Shown here one piece after another: positions 1 to 10,461 of a stretch of DNA of 64,000 nt. Position numbers and translations under genes: made by a program. Source of the stretch: Uloborus plumipes (lineage: Eukaryota > Arthropoda > Arachnida > Araneae > Uloboridae); the NCBI GenBank assembly GCA_038373865.1, contig JAXGGA010003422.1, positions 1-64,000 on the forward strand, written 5' to 3'. Every line of letters starts with the position of its first letter. Within the stretch, counting starts at the first letter, position 1. Under the pieces are notes generated by a model that saw nothing but the letters and a program-made list of their open reading frames with translations, made no database searches and had not been told where the DNA came from.

Positions 1-1380
1 ATAATTTCTCACAAATGTTTTAAAGTAAGAATACAATTTTTGAAGAATATATTTTGTTGCTGTGCACTATGTGCGTTTTTTGCAGCTTTTCTGATATTCA
101 TCAGCTGTTGTCATTGTTGATTTTAAATTTGCCTTTGCTGTCGTATTTTTTTTTTTTTTTTTTTCATTTTCATTTCGTTAAACAACGTGCACTATAGTTG
201 GGACAAATCTAACCTGGGAGCATTGCGACATCAACTTGGATCTTGTTCATAGTATTACGATACAAGCAGATTAAGCTTACATCAACTGTACATTGCTCCA
301 CAAACGTTCTGTTCAATTAAATGGCTCTTGATGACTAGTCAATTCTTGAAAATGATTAGGTTGTTAGCCTTTCGCAGACCTTGTTTTAAGGATACTTGTA
401 CTATCTTGCTGGTATTGTGATATCCACATAATACCTAAGTTAACTTTAGTATATTTTTTTCAATGACATTGTGATATATTACAAATTGATCTTTGTTTTT
501 GTGTCACGATTTATAAATTTTTAGTTGCGAGCGAAAGAGTTTCAAATTTTTAGGGATTTATCACTTTAAATTGATGAGCGGAACCTTGAGAAATAGGATG
601 GCTCACAATTTAAGATGATATCAGCGGTACCTAAAGGTACCATTGATATTATTATGTTTTTTTTCAGTAAATACTACAATTTGTGGTTTTCCTAGAAACA
701 TTTAAAAAATGTGGGTACGCATAACATTTTCATGTCTCTACTTAGATTTTTCATCCGACAGAATTTTAAGTTTAGATTTTCTAATGGCATATTTCGTACA
801 ATTTTGCTGCTGTGTGAAAACTGCTATCGTTCAAAATTTTAAACGAAGCAAATGTTTTGCGAGTTGTTTGACTAGCAACAGTTCCTTCTTTTTGTAGAGT
901 CTGTGCATAAATATTACCAATACTTCGTGAAATGACCAAGTTTTTGTGCCATTGCACGATAATTCAAGCAAAGTTATTTAAAACAAAAGATCTTACAGTA
1001 TTCAGTCAAGGTTCTTATTAATTATTTTATCCCATATTTTCATAAGAGCCCAAATTTGTATTAATAATCATTTGTGTAGTTTATTGAAGGAGTTATCTTG
1101 CATCAAGTCACCTCAAAAGAAAAAAGTTTTAAAATTAACCTTTAGTGAATTATTTTTTCCAGGTTTTATGTGATGTAACAGCAACATAAACTGAGTTAAA
1201 AATGAACTGATTTTTTTCATACGTGAAATTAGTACTGTTATTTTAAGATGATTGAGATGATCAGTAAATGAGAAATACTTCTAACTTGACGTTTTGGTGC
1301 CTGTTTAAAGCAGCATGTTTTTTATGCTACAGCCGATCCCGGATATTAGAATATCGCTTAAAAGAATGTCCCGCTTAATA
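1..1380. other. AT-rich non-coding DNA, no gene seen
   Basis: No reading frame with recognisable protein features and no repeat with clear ends. A run of 19 T lies at 146-164. The last two bases (TA, 1379-1380) are the left target-site dinucleotide of the Tc1-like element that follows. Confidence 0.6.
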
Positions 1381-1440
1381 CACTGCTCGACATTGAAATT
1401 GCAACACCAAGAAGGAGTGGTCAGAAATTCATGCAAATTT
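1381..1440 (+). repeat. Left terminal inverted repeat of the Tc1-like element
   Basis: Starts CACTGCTCGACATTG and pairs with 2741-2800 in reverse complement. The block containing ACCAAGAAGGAGTGG is identical in both arms. Such long arms usually contain transposase binding sites. Confidence 0.9.
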
Positions 1441-1623
1441 TACCGTAGATGCACGTCACTGAGTTATGCAAATGATATGAAATGCGCAGCTCTCCGACGC
1501 ACGTGAAGTAAGATATAAGAGAATGAAGTTGAAAAGTGGGCTATGTTCATGTTGGTTTTTCTGCCAGACAAATTATCGGAGAAATTTGGTGTTTGTCTCG
1601 AAGGATACGTGTGATAGGAGGAA

Positions 1624-2655
1624 ATGCCACGCCTTCCTCAACGAAGACACTTCCAGCATATAGACGACTTTACAAGGGGTATGGTGATCGGACTGAGAAG
1701 GGGAGGTTGGTCCATACGTCAAATTGCAGCTGATACCCACATGGATGCAAGCACTGTGCATCGGCTGTGTCGGAGATGGTTGGAAAGAGGAAATATAGCC
1801 ACATTGAGGGGTGCAGGTACAGCCAAAGTGACGTCAGACCGCTTGGATCGACGGATTCACCGACAAGCTGTGGCGGACCCGCAAGTCACTTGTACGTCGA
1901 TTCTGCAGCACGTGCAAGGTATCTTGGATGTTCCTGTGTCGACCAGAACCATTTCTCGTCGACTGGTTGCACGTGGCCTGCAATCACGGCGCCCGCTAAG
2001 AAGACTGCCATTGACCTCACAGCACAGACTCCAACGTTTGGAATGGTGCCGGACCAGAGCGACGCGGATGGCAGAATGGCAAACCGTAGTGTTCTCAGAT
2101 GAATCCCGCTTCTGTTTGTCCAGCGATAGTCATCGCATACGTGTGTGGCGTCGACGTGGAGAAAGATCGAATTCGGCAGTAACTGTGGAACGCCCCACAG
2201 CGCGACAACGTGGCATAATGATTTGGGGCGCTATTGCATACAATTCCGTATCACCTCTAGTTCGTATTCGGGGCACTATGACGGCCCAACGACATGTAGA
2301 TAATGTACTGCGGCCGGTGGCAATCTCTTACCTTCAGGGTCTGCCAAATGCAATTTTTCAACAGGATAATGCCCGGCCTCACAGTGCTCGAATTAGCCAA
2401 CATGCTCTACGAGGTGTATAGATGCTTTCCTGGCCACCATACTCTCCTGACTTATCACCAATCGAACATGTGTGGGACGTGATTGGACGCCGTTTGCAGA
2501 ACCTGTCACTGCCTCGTTCAGAGGACGAACTGTGGCAAATGGTTGAAAGGGAATGGAGTGCCATTCCTCAGGACACCATCCGCAGGCTTATTGACTCCAT
2601 GCCTAGACGTGTTTCTTCGTGCATCGCTGTCCGCGGTGGTCCTACTTCTTACTGA
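1624..2655 (+). pseudogene. Tc1-like transposase, interrupted by one nonsense codon
   Basis: Cut-and-paste transposase of the Tc1/mariner superfamily, acting in the nucleus on the flanking inverted repeats. The frame from ATG 1624 covers 343 residues plus one internal TAG, close to the usual ~340. The N-terminal part carries a helix-turn-helix DNA-binding region (about residues 14-50, including GGWSIRQIAAD). The catalytic core shows the first Asp in VFSDESRF, the second in IFQQDNARPHS and the Glu in SPDLSPIEHVWD. I count 32 residues between the second Asp and the Glu, counting the stop as one. The interruption is a TAG at 2419-2421 between the second and third catalytic residues. A C-to-T change of a CAG would explain it. 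The truncated product would lack the catalytic Glu, so this copy should be inactive unless the stop is read through. Confidence 0.93.
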
Positions 2656-2740
2656 GCCGACGCCGTCCTCGCTCTAAATTTTGCTTATTTATTTTGAAAT
2701 AAATATCACTTATTGTTCCATGCTGTCTCTGTCTTCTTAC

Positions 2741-2800
2741 CAAATTTCATCAATTTCTGACCACTCCTTCTTGGTGTTGCATTTTCAATGTCGAGCAGTG
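2741..2800 (-). repeat. Right terminal inverted repeat of the Tc1-like element
   Basis: Reverse complement of 1381-1440 with few mismatches, ending in GTCGAGCAGTG directly before the TA at 2801-2802. Confidence 0.9.
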
Positions 2801-2802
2801 TA

Positions 2803-3289
2803 TGATACATTTTCTATGTACCAAACCAATGTAATGAATTATTTATATCCTGGATAATGAAATATAACGCTTATTAGAACATTTTTTCGTGGTCAAATAG
2901 CTATTCCATTAAGCAGGGTCAACTGTATTTGTGTTAAAAAATCGTTCTATGAAACACATTTTTAAAATTATTTTCATCAATTATGTATGAACATAAAACC
3001 AACTACTTATGGTTAGATCTAATAAAATGAGGGGTTGATAACAAAAAATCATTCTTGTTGTTACAAAGTACCCAAAACAATTTGCTTTTAAAAGAGAAAA
3101 TGTCCACTGTTATTTTCACAACGATCCAGCCATGATTTCAAAAATATATATGGTAATTATGTGCTTATTCAAATTTCTCTGTTAAAGAAAAACAACTTGA
3201 TACTCGATAATATCCATACTTTTTTCGTAACTGAAATAAAACCCAATAAGTAGAACATAATTTTAAGCTTGCAATGTTTTCGGGCCAGT
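2803..3289. other. AT-rich non-coding DNA
   Basis: No gene, repeat or structured element recognised between the Tc1-like element and the balanced-composition island that follows. Confidence 0.5.
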
Positions 3290-3585
3290 TTCCTGTAGTG
3301 CAGTGGGGTAGAATTACAGCCTCTTGCCCAATCACGTGACGTTACATTTAATCTCTAACGTAACCAGAGAATTCCATGGAACAATGAGAAAACAGTACCT
3401 CGCCATCACTCCATGTAATGAATTTCCTCCAAACCAGGCCCCCTTAATCGCTGTTGGAAAAAGTTCGCAACCCAACCTTTGCACCATCGGTAATTGGTTT
3501 TCCTTCGGTTCTATCTTCACACAGCGAATCAAGATAATACCAGAGGGAAGTAAAAGCCCCAAAAGCTCCCACAAAACGCGGTGAA
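3290..3585. other. Balanced-composition unique island, candidate conserved non-coding element
   Basis: The base composition is much less AT-rich than the surroundings and no internal repetition is seen. Overlapping open frames of 80-86 codons exist on both strands, but neither resembles a known protein. A CACGTGACG-type site (E-box plus CRE-like) lies near 3332-3340. The simplest readings are a conserved regulatory element or an old unique repeat fragment. Cross-species alignment would decide. Confidence 0.3.
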
Positions 3586-4161
3586 AAAATTTACAGTCAA
3601 TTTCGCAGATTAATACTAAGATTCTTGTCTATTTTCTCTGCGGATAACAATAATAAGACCGGGATATGGGGCAGCGGAATGACTTTAATTTCTGAAGTAA
3701 TTCAGGAACATAGCTTTTCGCTCTTTTGAATGTTTAATTTACTGCAGTTGTTTGGAATTCGAAAAGAAAACTGAACATTAAAACAGAAAATTATACTTTG
3801 TTAAATCGTTGTTTAAAATAAACTTAAATTTCTTCCTATTTTTCGTACTTGGAAAATGCTTTTTAGAACTAAGGACTTAAAGAGAAGATTGTTTAAGCAA
3901 TTTCACTGTCTGCATGTGCAGGATAACTATTTACAAATTATGTGAGAGATGTTTGCCTTTACTCGACGAAACTCGCTAAAGTTGGCGACTTTTCTCAAAA
4001 ATTTCGCCAGACTATAAATCTTAAAATTCCGATAACGGGGACACAGTAAAAAAATAAAGTTTGCTTCCGAAAACATACCTCCTCTTTCAAATGAACTGTT
4101 TTTTATTTTTATTTCCTTTTTTAATTCCACACTACCGAGTAGTTTCCTGTTCAGAATCATT
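3586..4161. other. AT-rich non-coding DNA
   Basis: Nothing recognisable. The sequence ends immediately before the TTAA that flanks the foldback element. Confidence 0.5.
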
Positions 4162-4165
4162 TTAA

Positions 4166-5520
4166 GAGCAAGAATCTGAGAGAGTGCCACGCCCGTGATT
4201 CATGACCTCTCAGATTTTCTCCCAAAAATTACCAAATGTCTACTATCTTATTGAAAGACCAAATTCAGAATGTTTTGCTCTAAAGTTGAGTTGTTTAGTT
4301 TTTATGGATAGCCCAAAGATGAAGGTGCGGCATCAAAAATTAAGCGGATTTTCAAGACAGGGAAGTTGCCGTGAGCCAAAACTCTTACCAGGAACTGTTT
4401 AACTCCAATTTTCTTTTTGTATATGGAATATAGAAGGTTGACACTTTACAAAATTAATGTTAAATTTGTGGTAAGTTGTTGCTGTAAGGTCAGTGAAGGC
4501 CCTCAAAACAAGGCATTTTTGACGTTTTTTAGCGTTTTTGAGGTCCAAAAACAGCTTGTACATTTCAGTTGGCACGGCAAAAGTAGTGTCGTTTGAAAGA
4601 TAAGTGTAAGCACTTTAAAATAATGTAAAAATAACCGAGAAAAGTTCAACGCGCTTTCAGTTGTGTAAGGCCGAACGATTGAAAATGTCATATTTTACCG
4701 ATATTCAAACGGGCCAACATCATATTGAAATACTTTTTTTGCCAATGTCATACTCTATTCTTTGTCCTAATAGAACAGTTGAGTCCTTTGAGGCGAAATG
4801 TGAATTTTTTTTTTACGAAAAATGTATTTTTTCCTGCACATTTTTTGTGAAAATTTTTTTCACATTTCGCCTCAAAGGACTCAAGTGTTCTGTTAAGACA
4901 AAGAATAGAGTATGACATTGGCAAAAAAATATTTCAATATGTTGTTGGCAGAGGAAGTTATGACCGTTTGAATATCGGTAAAATATGACATTTTTCATAT
5001 TTCGGCCTTACACAACTAAAAGCACGTTGAACTTTCCTCAGTTATTTTTACATTATTTTAAAGTGCTTACACTGGTCTTTCAAACGACACTACTTTTGCC
5101 GTGCCAACTGAAATGTACAAACTGTTTTTGGACCTCAAAAACGCTAAAAAACGTCAAAAATGCCCTGTTTTGAGGGCTTTCACTGACCTTACGGCAACAA
5201 CTTACCACAAATTTAACATTCATTTTGTAAAGTTTCAACCTTCTATAGTCCATATACAAAAAGAAAATTGGAGTTAAACAGTTCCTGGTAAGAGTTTTGG
5301 CTCACGGCAACTTCCATGTCTTGAATATCCGCTTAATTTTTGATGTCGCACCTTCATATTTAGGGATTCATAAAAACTAAACAACTCAACTTTAGAGCAA
5401 AACATTCTGGATTTGGTCTTTCAATAAGATAATAAACATTTGGTAATTTTTGGAAGAAAATCTGAGAGGTCATGAATCACCTCATAATGCTAGGCGTGAC
5501 AGTTTCTCAGATTCTTGCTC
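4166..5520. mobile_element. 1.35 kb foldback (long palindrome) element with TTAA flanks
   Basis: The whole interval is one imperfect inverted repeat. The left arm starts GAGCAAGAATCTGAGA and the right arm ends with its reverse complement. The arms pair for about 670 bp around a short centre near 4843. Both ends abut TTAA (4162-4165 and 5521-5524), as expected for a TTAA target duplication (piggyBac or Kolobok type). No transposase frame is present. The near-identical 62-codon frames in the two arms (4503-4691 minus, 4985-5173 plus) simply reflect the palindrome. The ends lack the CCC start typical of piggyBac, so the superfamily is uncertain. Confidence 0.85.
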
Positions 5521-5524
5521 TTAA

Positions 5525-6616
5525 TGCAAGTAACCATGTGCTAACTAAAATGATTAATTCACATTGTTTCAAACTGGTTTAAATTCGTCCCCCGTAAATA
5601 GTAACATATATTTGCTTCTCAATTTCATTTACTGCACAGTTAGTAATAATGATGCTATCTAAAATGTTGGTAATTCACGCTTCATAGACCTGCGTAATCT
5701 AACCCGAAAAAAGTGCATTAGTCTTAGTGTATAGGAGATTCATATTGCTATTATTTATTATCAAACGTGTTTCTATATTAATGTTCCATTAAAACTAAAA
5801 AAATGTACCACTGTCTGCCAAACAGGGCTGAATCGAACATGAACCGTAGAATATTACCAATTTATATACTTAATACACAAATACTTTGTTAAATCACATT
5901 AAAGCAATAAATAAATCAAAAGGATAAATATTTTTCAATATTTTTTTTAAGGATTGTAGTACACAATCTACCAAAAAATATTTCATCGAATATGTACCAC
6001 ATAGGATTATGTATTTACATATTTATTTATTAACCGCTTTTTTAGATTAAATGAAAATAATAAATAAACTGAAATGAGAAATGATTTCAAATAATTCATT
6101 AAAAGGTGAAAATATTTTTTAAATGCATGTTTTGCATTTTTATCAGAAAAGATAATTGCCCCAGGCGAGTTTCTGATTGCAATTTTGGCGTCCCTCTAAA
6201 TTACAGATTAAAAAAGTACCAAATAAATGTGATTGATGTTTCTTCCAAATAACTTGTGTAGGATTGCAACAGCCCAAAGGGGCACGTAAACAATTGCATC
6301 TTGAGAGTAAATAAATTTAAAGAGACATAAAAAAACCAAATGAAAGATTAAGTTGCAAGCTAAAAATGGAAAATAATTAAGAAAGTTAATGAATTAACTG
6401 TTTAGGGATTAGGTAGGGGATAAAACGCTGAAAAAAAGCTAATGGAGTTTGGAGAATTTGTATAAATCTCAGTCTTTATTAGCTTTGTGAAAAGATCAAG
6501 TTTAAAACATTTTTTTCCCTTTATTGTTAAAAACTGAAGAATGGTAGAAATTATTTAAAGTATTATATTTGTTATAGCATCAAAACGTGCATGTAAGTTA
6601 TATTCTACTACTAATA

Positions 6617-6655
<39 letters not shown>

Positions 6656-6731
6656 GTTATAGTAATAATACACGAAATAAAAATGTGTTTACTACCTTTT
6701 GACTATATAACAGATTGTATGCGACGTGGAA
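5525..6731. other. AT-rich non-coding DNA with (TAA)n microsatellite
   Basis: No gene seen. A TAA/AAT trinucleotide repeat occupies about 6609-6654, shortly before the start of the first Helitron. Confidence 0.5.
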
Positions 6732-6772
6732 TCTCTATCTCTATCTCTACTAATAATAAAGCTGAAAGTTTG

Positions 6773-6812
6773 TCTTTCTTTCTTTCTTTCTTTCCTTCTG
6801 TCTGTCTGTTAC
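6773..6812. repeat. (CTTT)n/(CTGT)n microsatellite in Helitron 5' end
   Basis: CTTT repeats run into CTGT repeats, just upstream of a TACGCGCGTAGCGCC motif that is shared with Helitron copy 2 (24320-24375). Confidence 0.85.
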
Positions 6813-7606
6813 GCGCGTAGCGCCAAAACCGTTTGGTCGATTTTCATGCCACTTGGTACAAAATTAGTTTGTAGCATGTAGTTTTGCACCTCGAAGCGAT
6901 TTTTTGAAAATTCCATTTCGTTCTTTTTCTATTCGAATTCTTAGCGGAAATTCAATAAAATAGGGAAGAAATATTTCACACACATTTTCAAGTCTTATGT
7001 CATTCGAAAGCTTGAAATTTTCTGCATAAAATGAAGTTTTTTTGAAGTTTCTCCGATCATCAGGAGAGCTGTAACAATTGTTTTTAGAATCCCGGAATTC
7101 AAGGCAAGCCAAACGATTCTAAAATGGTTCAGCTCGAGAATAAAATTTGTTTGAAAGGAGAGATGAAATGAATTATTTTATTAACTGAAATCAACTTTTC
7201 ATGTTGTTACCATGGTTACGTGTTCATACTTATTTTTGTGTCGTACTTTTTCCAGCGTTGCTAGACGTAGTATTTTTGATACTACCGGGACCTCCGTGAC
7301 AAACGGGCGCTCTTTCCTTTCGCGCGCTTTCTTAGCTCTCCGGGCCAGGAACAACCTAGGTGGCGCACTGAGTGACGTCACGCTAAGCGATCCAAGATTT
7401 CAACGTGTTTGTTTACCGAAAGTGGAAAGTGGAAGTGTTTGTATAACGGATTTTTTTTGTCGAAAAATAATAAATAGTCCAGTTAATGAGATCTAACTGC
7501 CGTTTTACAAATTATTTTTTTTTAAGGAATGCGAGCCATTGTATCTTTACTTTTCGAAACAGCCTCGTATTTAATTGGCTAATTGCAAATTTAATCAATC
7601 CAGGAA

Positions 7607-7855
7607 ATGCCATCTACCTGTTGTGTGCCGAAGTGTCGGTCAAATTATCGTGGAGAGAAATCACAAAGGGTGTTCAAATTTCCTCCTAAAGGAACACCCC
7701 AGTAGGAAAAGTGGCTCAGAAAAATTCCGCGGAAGGATTGGGAACCAGGCTCAAGGAGTGTGGTGTGCTTGTTACACTTTAATGAAAAGGATGTTGAGAA
7801 AACTAATGTCCTTGAGAATCCAGATGGGTTTCTCTTTAAAACACTTTCTTATTGA
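7607..7855 (+). pseudogene. THAP zinc-finger domain of a P/THAP9-like transposase (degenerate)
   Basis: From ATG 7607 the frame reads a canonical C2CH THAP domain. CCVPKC gives the first two zinc ligands, then VFKFPP, then KW and DW aromatic positions, and VVCLLHF gives the final Cys-x2-His pair. THAP domains bind DNA through this zinc fold and form the N terminus of P-element transposases. An in-frame TAG at 7703-7705 (codon 33) interrupts the domain. The frame continues past it to a TGA at 7853-7855. The domain lies between the inverted repeats of the nested element, so it is its N-terminal exon and not a host THAP gene. The CAG just before ATG 7607 could also act as a splice acceptor. Confidence 0.82.
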
Positions 7856-7866
7856 TTTCCAAGAGG

Positions 7867-8438
7867 ATGAGCGATGTAACTTTCAATATTGAGTTAAAAG
7901 GTATAGATTTTCTCTCGTATTCTGAAGAGAAAGTACCTCTAATTCCTGTATTTGTGTACTTATCTGGGTATGCTGCATACAAGATGAAGTACAAAGAAAC
8001 TTGTTCTTCTTGTATAAATCTATTCACTACAGACAAAGAGGTCATATTTGAAATCGCTGGTGAATTGACTGAAACATACTTGTTAATGATTGACCGAGGG
8101 AATTTAACATATCCTGATGTTGAAATAGTGAAGATTTTTCTTGTTTGTTATAAAGTGTTTAATTTTTTTTTTTAAGTGATGAGTATGAAGTGTTTTTACA
8201 TGAATCAAATGCAAAAAAGATTTTAAAAGATTTAATAACAAAAAAAATTGATGAATTGGGTATACGTCTGGGTAAGTGCGATGTTTGTCAACTTTCAAAA
8301 TTTGACATTGGTGTTAAATTTGTAAATATTTTTCTAAATATATTCTTGAACAACTACACGCTTAACAAAAAAGATTTTTTCTTAAGTTCAAAAAAACGTA
8401 AATATGATGTTCTTGCCTCTAGTTCAAATGAAAAATAG
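7867..8438 (+). pseudogene. C-terminal domain of P/THAP9-like transposase (frameshifted)
   Basis: From about 7867 (ATG) the frame contains YLSGYAAYKMKYKETC, SSC and DRGNLTYPDVEIVKIF. This is the arrangement seen at the C terminus of P-element-like transposases: a GY-A-K helix, a Cys-x2-Cys pair, a RG-L-YP motif and then a helical stretch. The frame breaks in a T homopolymer at about 8163-8173. Protein-like sequence resumes in another frame (DEYEVFLHES... through KCDVC...) and ends at a TAG at 8436-8438. The segment is out of frame with the THAP part, and the RNase H-like catalytic core expected between them is absent, so an internal deletion is inferred. Candidate AATAAA signals lie near 8740. 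Confidence 0.7.
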
Positions 8439-9404
8439 CCTCTTTTTGTTTTTTCTTCTTATGAAACATATTATTTATGCTTTTTTACTAAATTTTGTTT
8501 ATATAGATAGTTTTAAATATATAGATAACATTTTCTAAGGTTTCTTCTCTTAAACCTGTTATAGTATTTTTTGAACAAATATTGTTGGTTATTTCATGTT
8601 AATAATTCTAAACGCTTTCAATGAAGTTTATTAAAACCCTTTAGCTAAACAATTGCAGCAGAATACTTGTCTTTCAAATGAAACTGTAACTATAAATGGG
8701 ATTTACTCAGCTCAAGAGCATATTGATGTTTGAGTAACAAATGAATAAAATAAATTTCAAGTACTTTGTCTATTTATTTTCTTATGTCTATATTTAATAT
8801 TCTCTTATGTTTTATGTCTATTTATAGCATGTAATAATTGATCCTTTTTTTTTTGAGTGATGAGACTTTTTGTCCTGTTTACATTATAAAGTATTATTCT
8901 GAAGTTTTCTCGGAATTTACCTTCTTTTCAGAAAATAGATGTAGCAAAACTGTTTTTTTTTTTTTTTTTTAATTACAATCTGAAGTAAACATCCATGAAT
9001 TTAAACATGTCAAGAAAATTCAACTTGCGGTTTGAAAGTAAAATTACCAGCTAGCTGCTTGTAAGCCGACGATGTAAACGCTTTCCCTTCGATCGCTTAG
9101 TGTGAGTCATCCAAACGCAGTTCTGGGCCCGGAAAGAAGGAACGCGCGCGAAAGGAAAGAGCGCGCGCTTGTCACGAAGGTTCCGATACTACGGTTAGTA
9201 TTTTTTCGGCCCAAATAAGGAGCGTAGTATTTTTGCGGCAACCCTGTTTCCAATATACTAATGACTTAATTAAAAGATTTGGCGGATTTTTTTTTATTTT
9301 TTTTATTTTCATAGATTTCGCATTTCAGTAATATTGATTTTGGCAACGTTTGGAAACAGTCGCCCATTTAGCGAGAAAGGGGTACCCAAAGCACAAAGAT
9401 TAAC

Positions 9405-10142
9405 CAAATATCGTATAAATAGCGACATTGCAACGTTCTTTTTAAAGTGTTTCATTTCGGAAAATGTATTGTTTTGTTTTTAAAGCTAGGAAAGGAAACT
9501 TTCTTCTTCTTTCAAATTTTGGTAAGATTTCTGTTGGTTTCTGTGAGCAACAAAATTATTCTTTTTTTCTCTTTTGGCTTATTTTTGTGCTCCCCTTGGG
9601 GTTTCATTTGAATGTCACAAGGGGATGCTTTACCCCTTTTATGGAGTAAATCAGTGTTAATTTCAATGCAGATGAATTGGCGCGACCACTTGGCGATATT
9701 TCGCCAAGCCTTTGGTCGCCAAGTATTTGCCGCCAATTTGGGGACAAATTTGGCGATAAAAAAATTTTTTTTGGGAGTTCAATTTGGCGCTATTTGCGAT
9801 ATTTTGCGAAAAATACACTGAATTAATGTTAAAAGCGGCGATATTTAGGAGATTAATCATTGTAAAACATTTTTTTGCATTGTTTCGTGTCAAACTAGGG
9901 ATATAAATGTTTGAATTGTTATCTTGCTCCCTCCAAGCACTATTTTAGCACTTAAGGCATCAACTAAGAAATATACACGTAAAAGGAAGTAGTGTAGTGT
10001 CCATACCAAATTTTTATGTCATACTTTGAAGGAATTGTAGTTGAATTATAACTAAAATAGAATATTTTTTCTGCTATATCAATTATTTTACAAATGAACT
10101 TTTAACTTTATACCACGGGCAAAGCCGTGCGGATACCGCTAG
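9405..10142 (+). repeat. Helitron 3' region shared by both copies
   Basis: Closely matches 27730-28485. It includes short GGCGA/TCGCC inverted motifs (9676-9800), such as GGCGATATTTCGCC, and the terminal hairpin. Open frames here (for example 9464-9649) are parallel in the two copies, but they look like by-products of shared sequence and not genes. Confidence 0.8.
10114..10129 (+). other. Helitron 3' terminal hairpin
   Basis: 5 bp stem CACGG/CCGTG with a 6 nt loop, 13 bp before the end of the element. It probably acts as the terminator of rolling-circle transposition. Confidence 0.85.
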
Positions 10143-10278
10143 TAGATTTATAAACGTCAAGCACAACATTCAATGGAATGTGGAACAGCAGCTGGTAAAT
10201 TTCGGAAAAAATCTTAGGGCATATTTTACATAATTTTCAAATCACATGTCAGTATTATAGTTACCTAATGCATTCAGG

Positions 10279-10453
10279 CAGGCCCGTCATTTAGGGGGGC
10301 AGGGGGGTTTATTGCCCCCCTCCCTGACTTTCAGAAATCAATGCATTTTTATGTAAATGGGCGTGGTTTTTGTTGTTTTCTGGTGAAATTGTATTGTATT
10401 TTTACCCTTTACCCCCCCCCCCCCACCTGGAAAAACCTGAATCGACGTCCCTC
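10279..10453 (+). mobile_element. hAT-like MITE, copy 1
   Basis: Starts CAGGCCCGTCATTTA and ends GACGTCCCTC, an imperfect inverted pair. It is flanked by identical 8 bp direct repeats CATTCAGG (10271-10278 and 10454-10461). The interior has G-run and C-run blocks and a GGGCGTGGTTTTTG segment shared with the copies at 44688, 52723 and 60485. The 8 bp duplication and CAGG-type ends suggest the hAT superfamily. Confidence 0.85.
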
Positions 10454-10461
10454 CATTCAGG

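Larger units (their letters stand above)
1381..2800 (+). mobile_element. Tc1-like DNA transposon, nearly complete
   Basis: The element is bounded by terminal inverted repeats of about 60 bp. The left end reads CACTGCTCGACATTGAAA and the right end is its reverse complement, with only a few differences over the arm. TA dinucleotides flank both ends (1379-1380 and 2801-2802), the duplication expected of the Tc1/mariner superfamily. Total length of 1420 bp and a single transposase reading frame between the arms are also typical. The high similarity of the two arms and the presence of only one obvious inactivating change in the gene point to a recent insertion. Polyadenylation-type AATAAA sequences (around 2696-2704) follow the gene. 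Confidence 0.93.
7255..9244 (+). mobile_element. P-superfamily (THAP-type) transposon nested in Helitron 1
   Basis: The left end (GCGTTGC) and right end (GCAACCC) are inverted, and the inverted similarity extends about 140 bp inward, including the shared GCGCTCTTTCCTTTCGCGCG block (7308-7327 and 9147-9168 on the other strand). The flanks TTTTTCCA (7247-7254) and TGTTTCCA (9245-9252) match at 7 of 8 positions, fitting the 8 bp target duplication of P elements. The interior carries a THAP zinc-finger segment and a segment like the C-terminal domain of P/THAP9-type transposases. The middle of the transposase is missing. At about 2.0 kb, this is an internally deleted, non-autonomous copy. Confidence 0.8.
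6732..10142 (+). mobile_element. Non-autonomous Helitron, copy 1 (carries a nested P-like element)
   Basis: The 5' end is a TC-rich start (TCTCTATCTC...CTACTAATAATAAAGC) preceded by A. The 3' end has a short hairpin (CACGG-GCAAAG-CCGTG, 10114-10129) followed by 13 nt and the terminal CTAG (10139-10142), then a host T. These are the diagnostic Helitron ends: A/T insertion site, 5' TC, 3' hairpin plus CTRR. The first ~490 bp and last ~730 bp match the copy at 24271-28485, while the interiors differ. No Rep/helicase coding region is present. Because of the pyrimidine repeat at the start, the first base could lie a few bases away, for example at 6744. Confidence 0.85.

Noticed and set aside
1767..2102. 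111-codon frame overlapping the Tc1-like transposase
   Set aside because: Out-of-frame shadow of the transposase coding sequence.
4503..5173. Two almost identical 62-codon frames on opposite strands
   Set aside because: They are the two arms of the 1.35 kb palindrome and not a duplicated gene.
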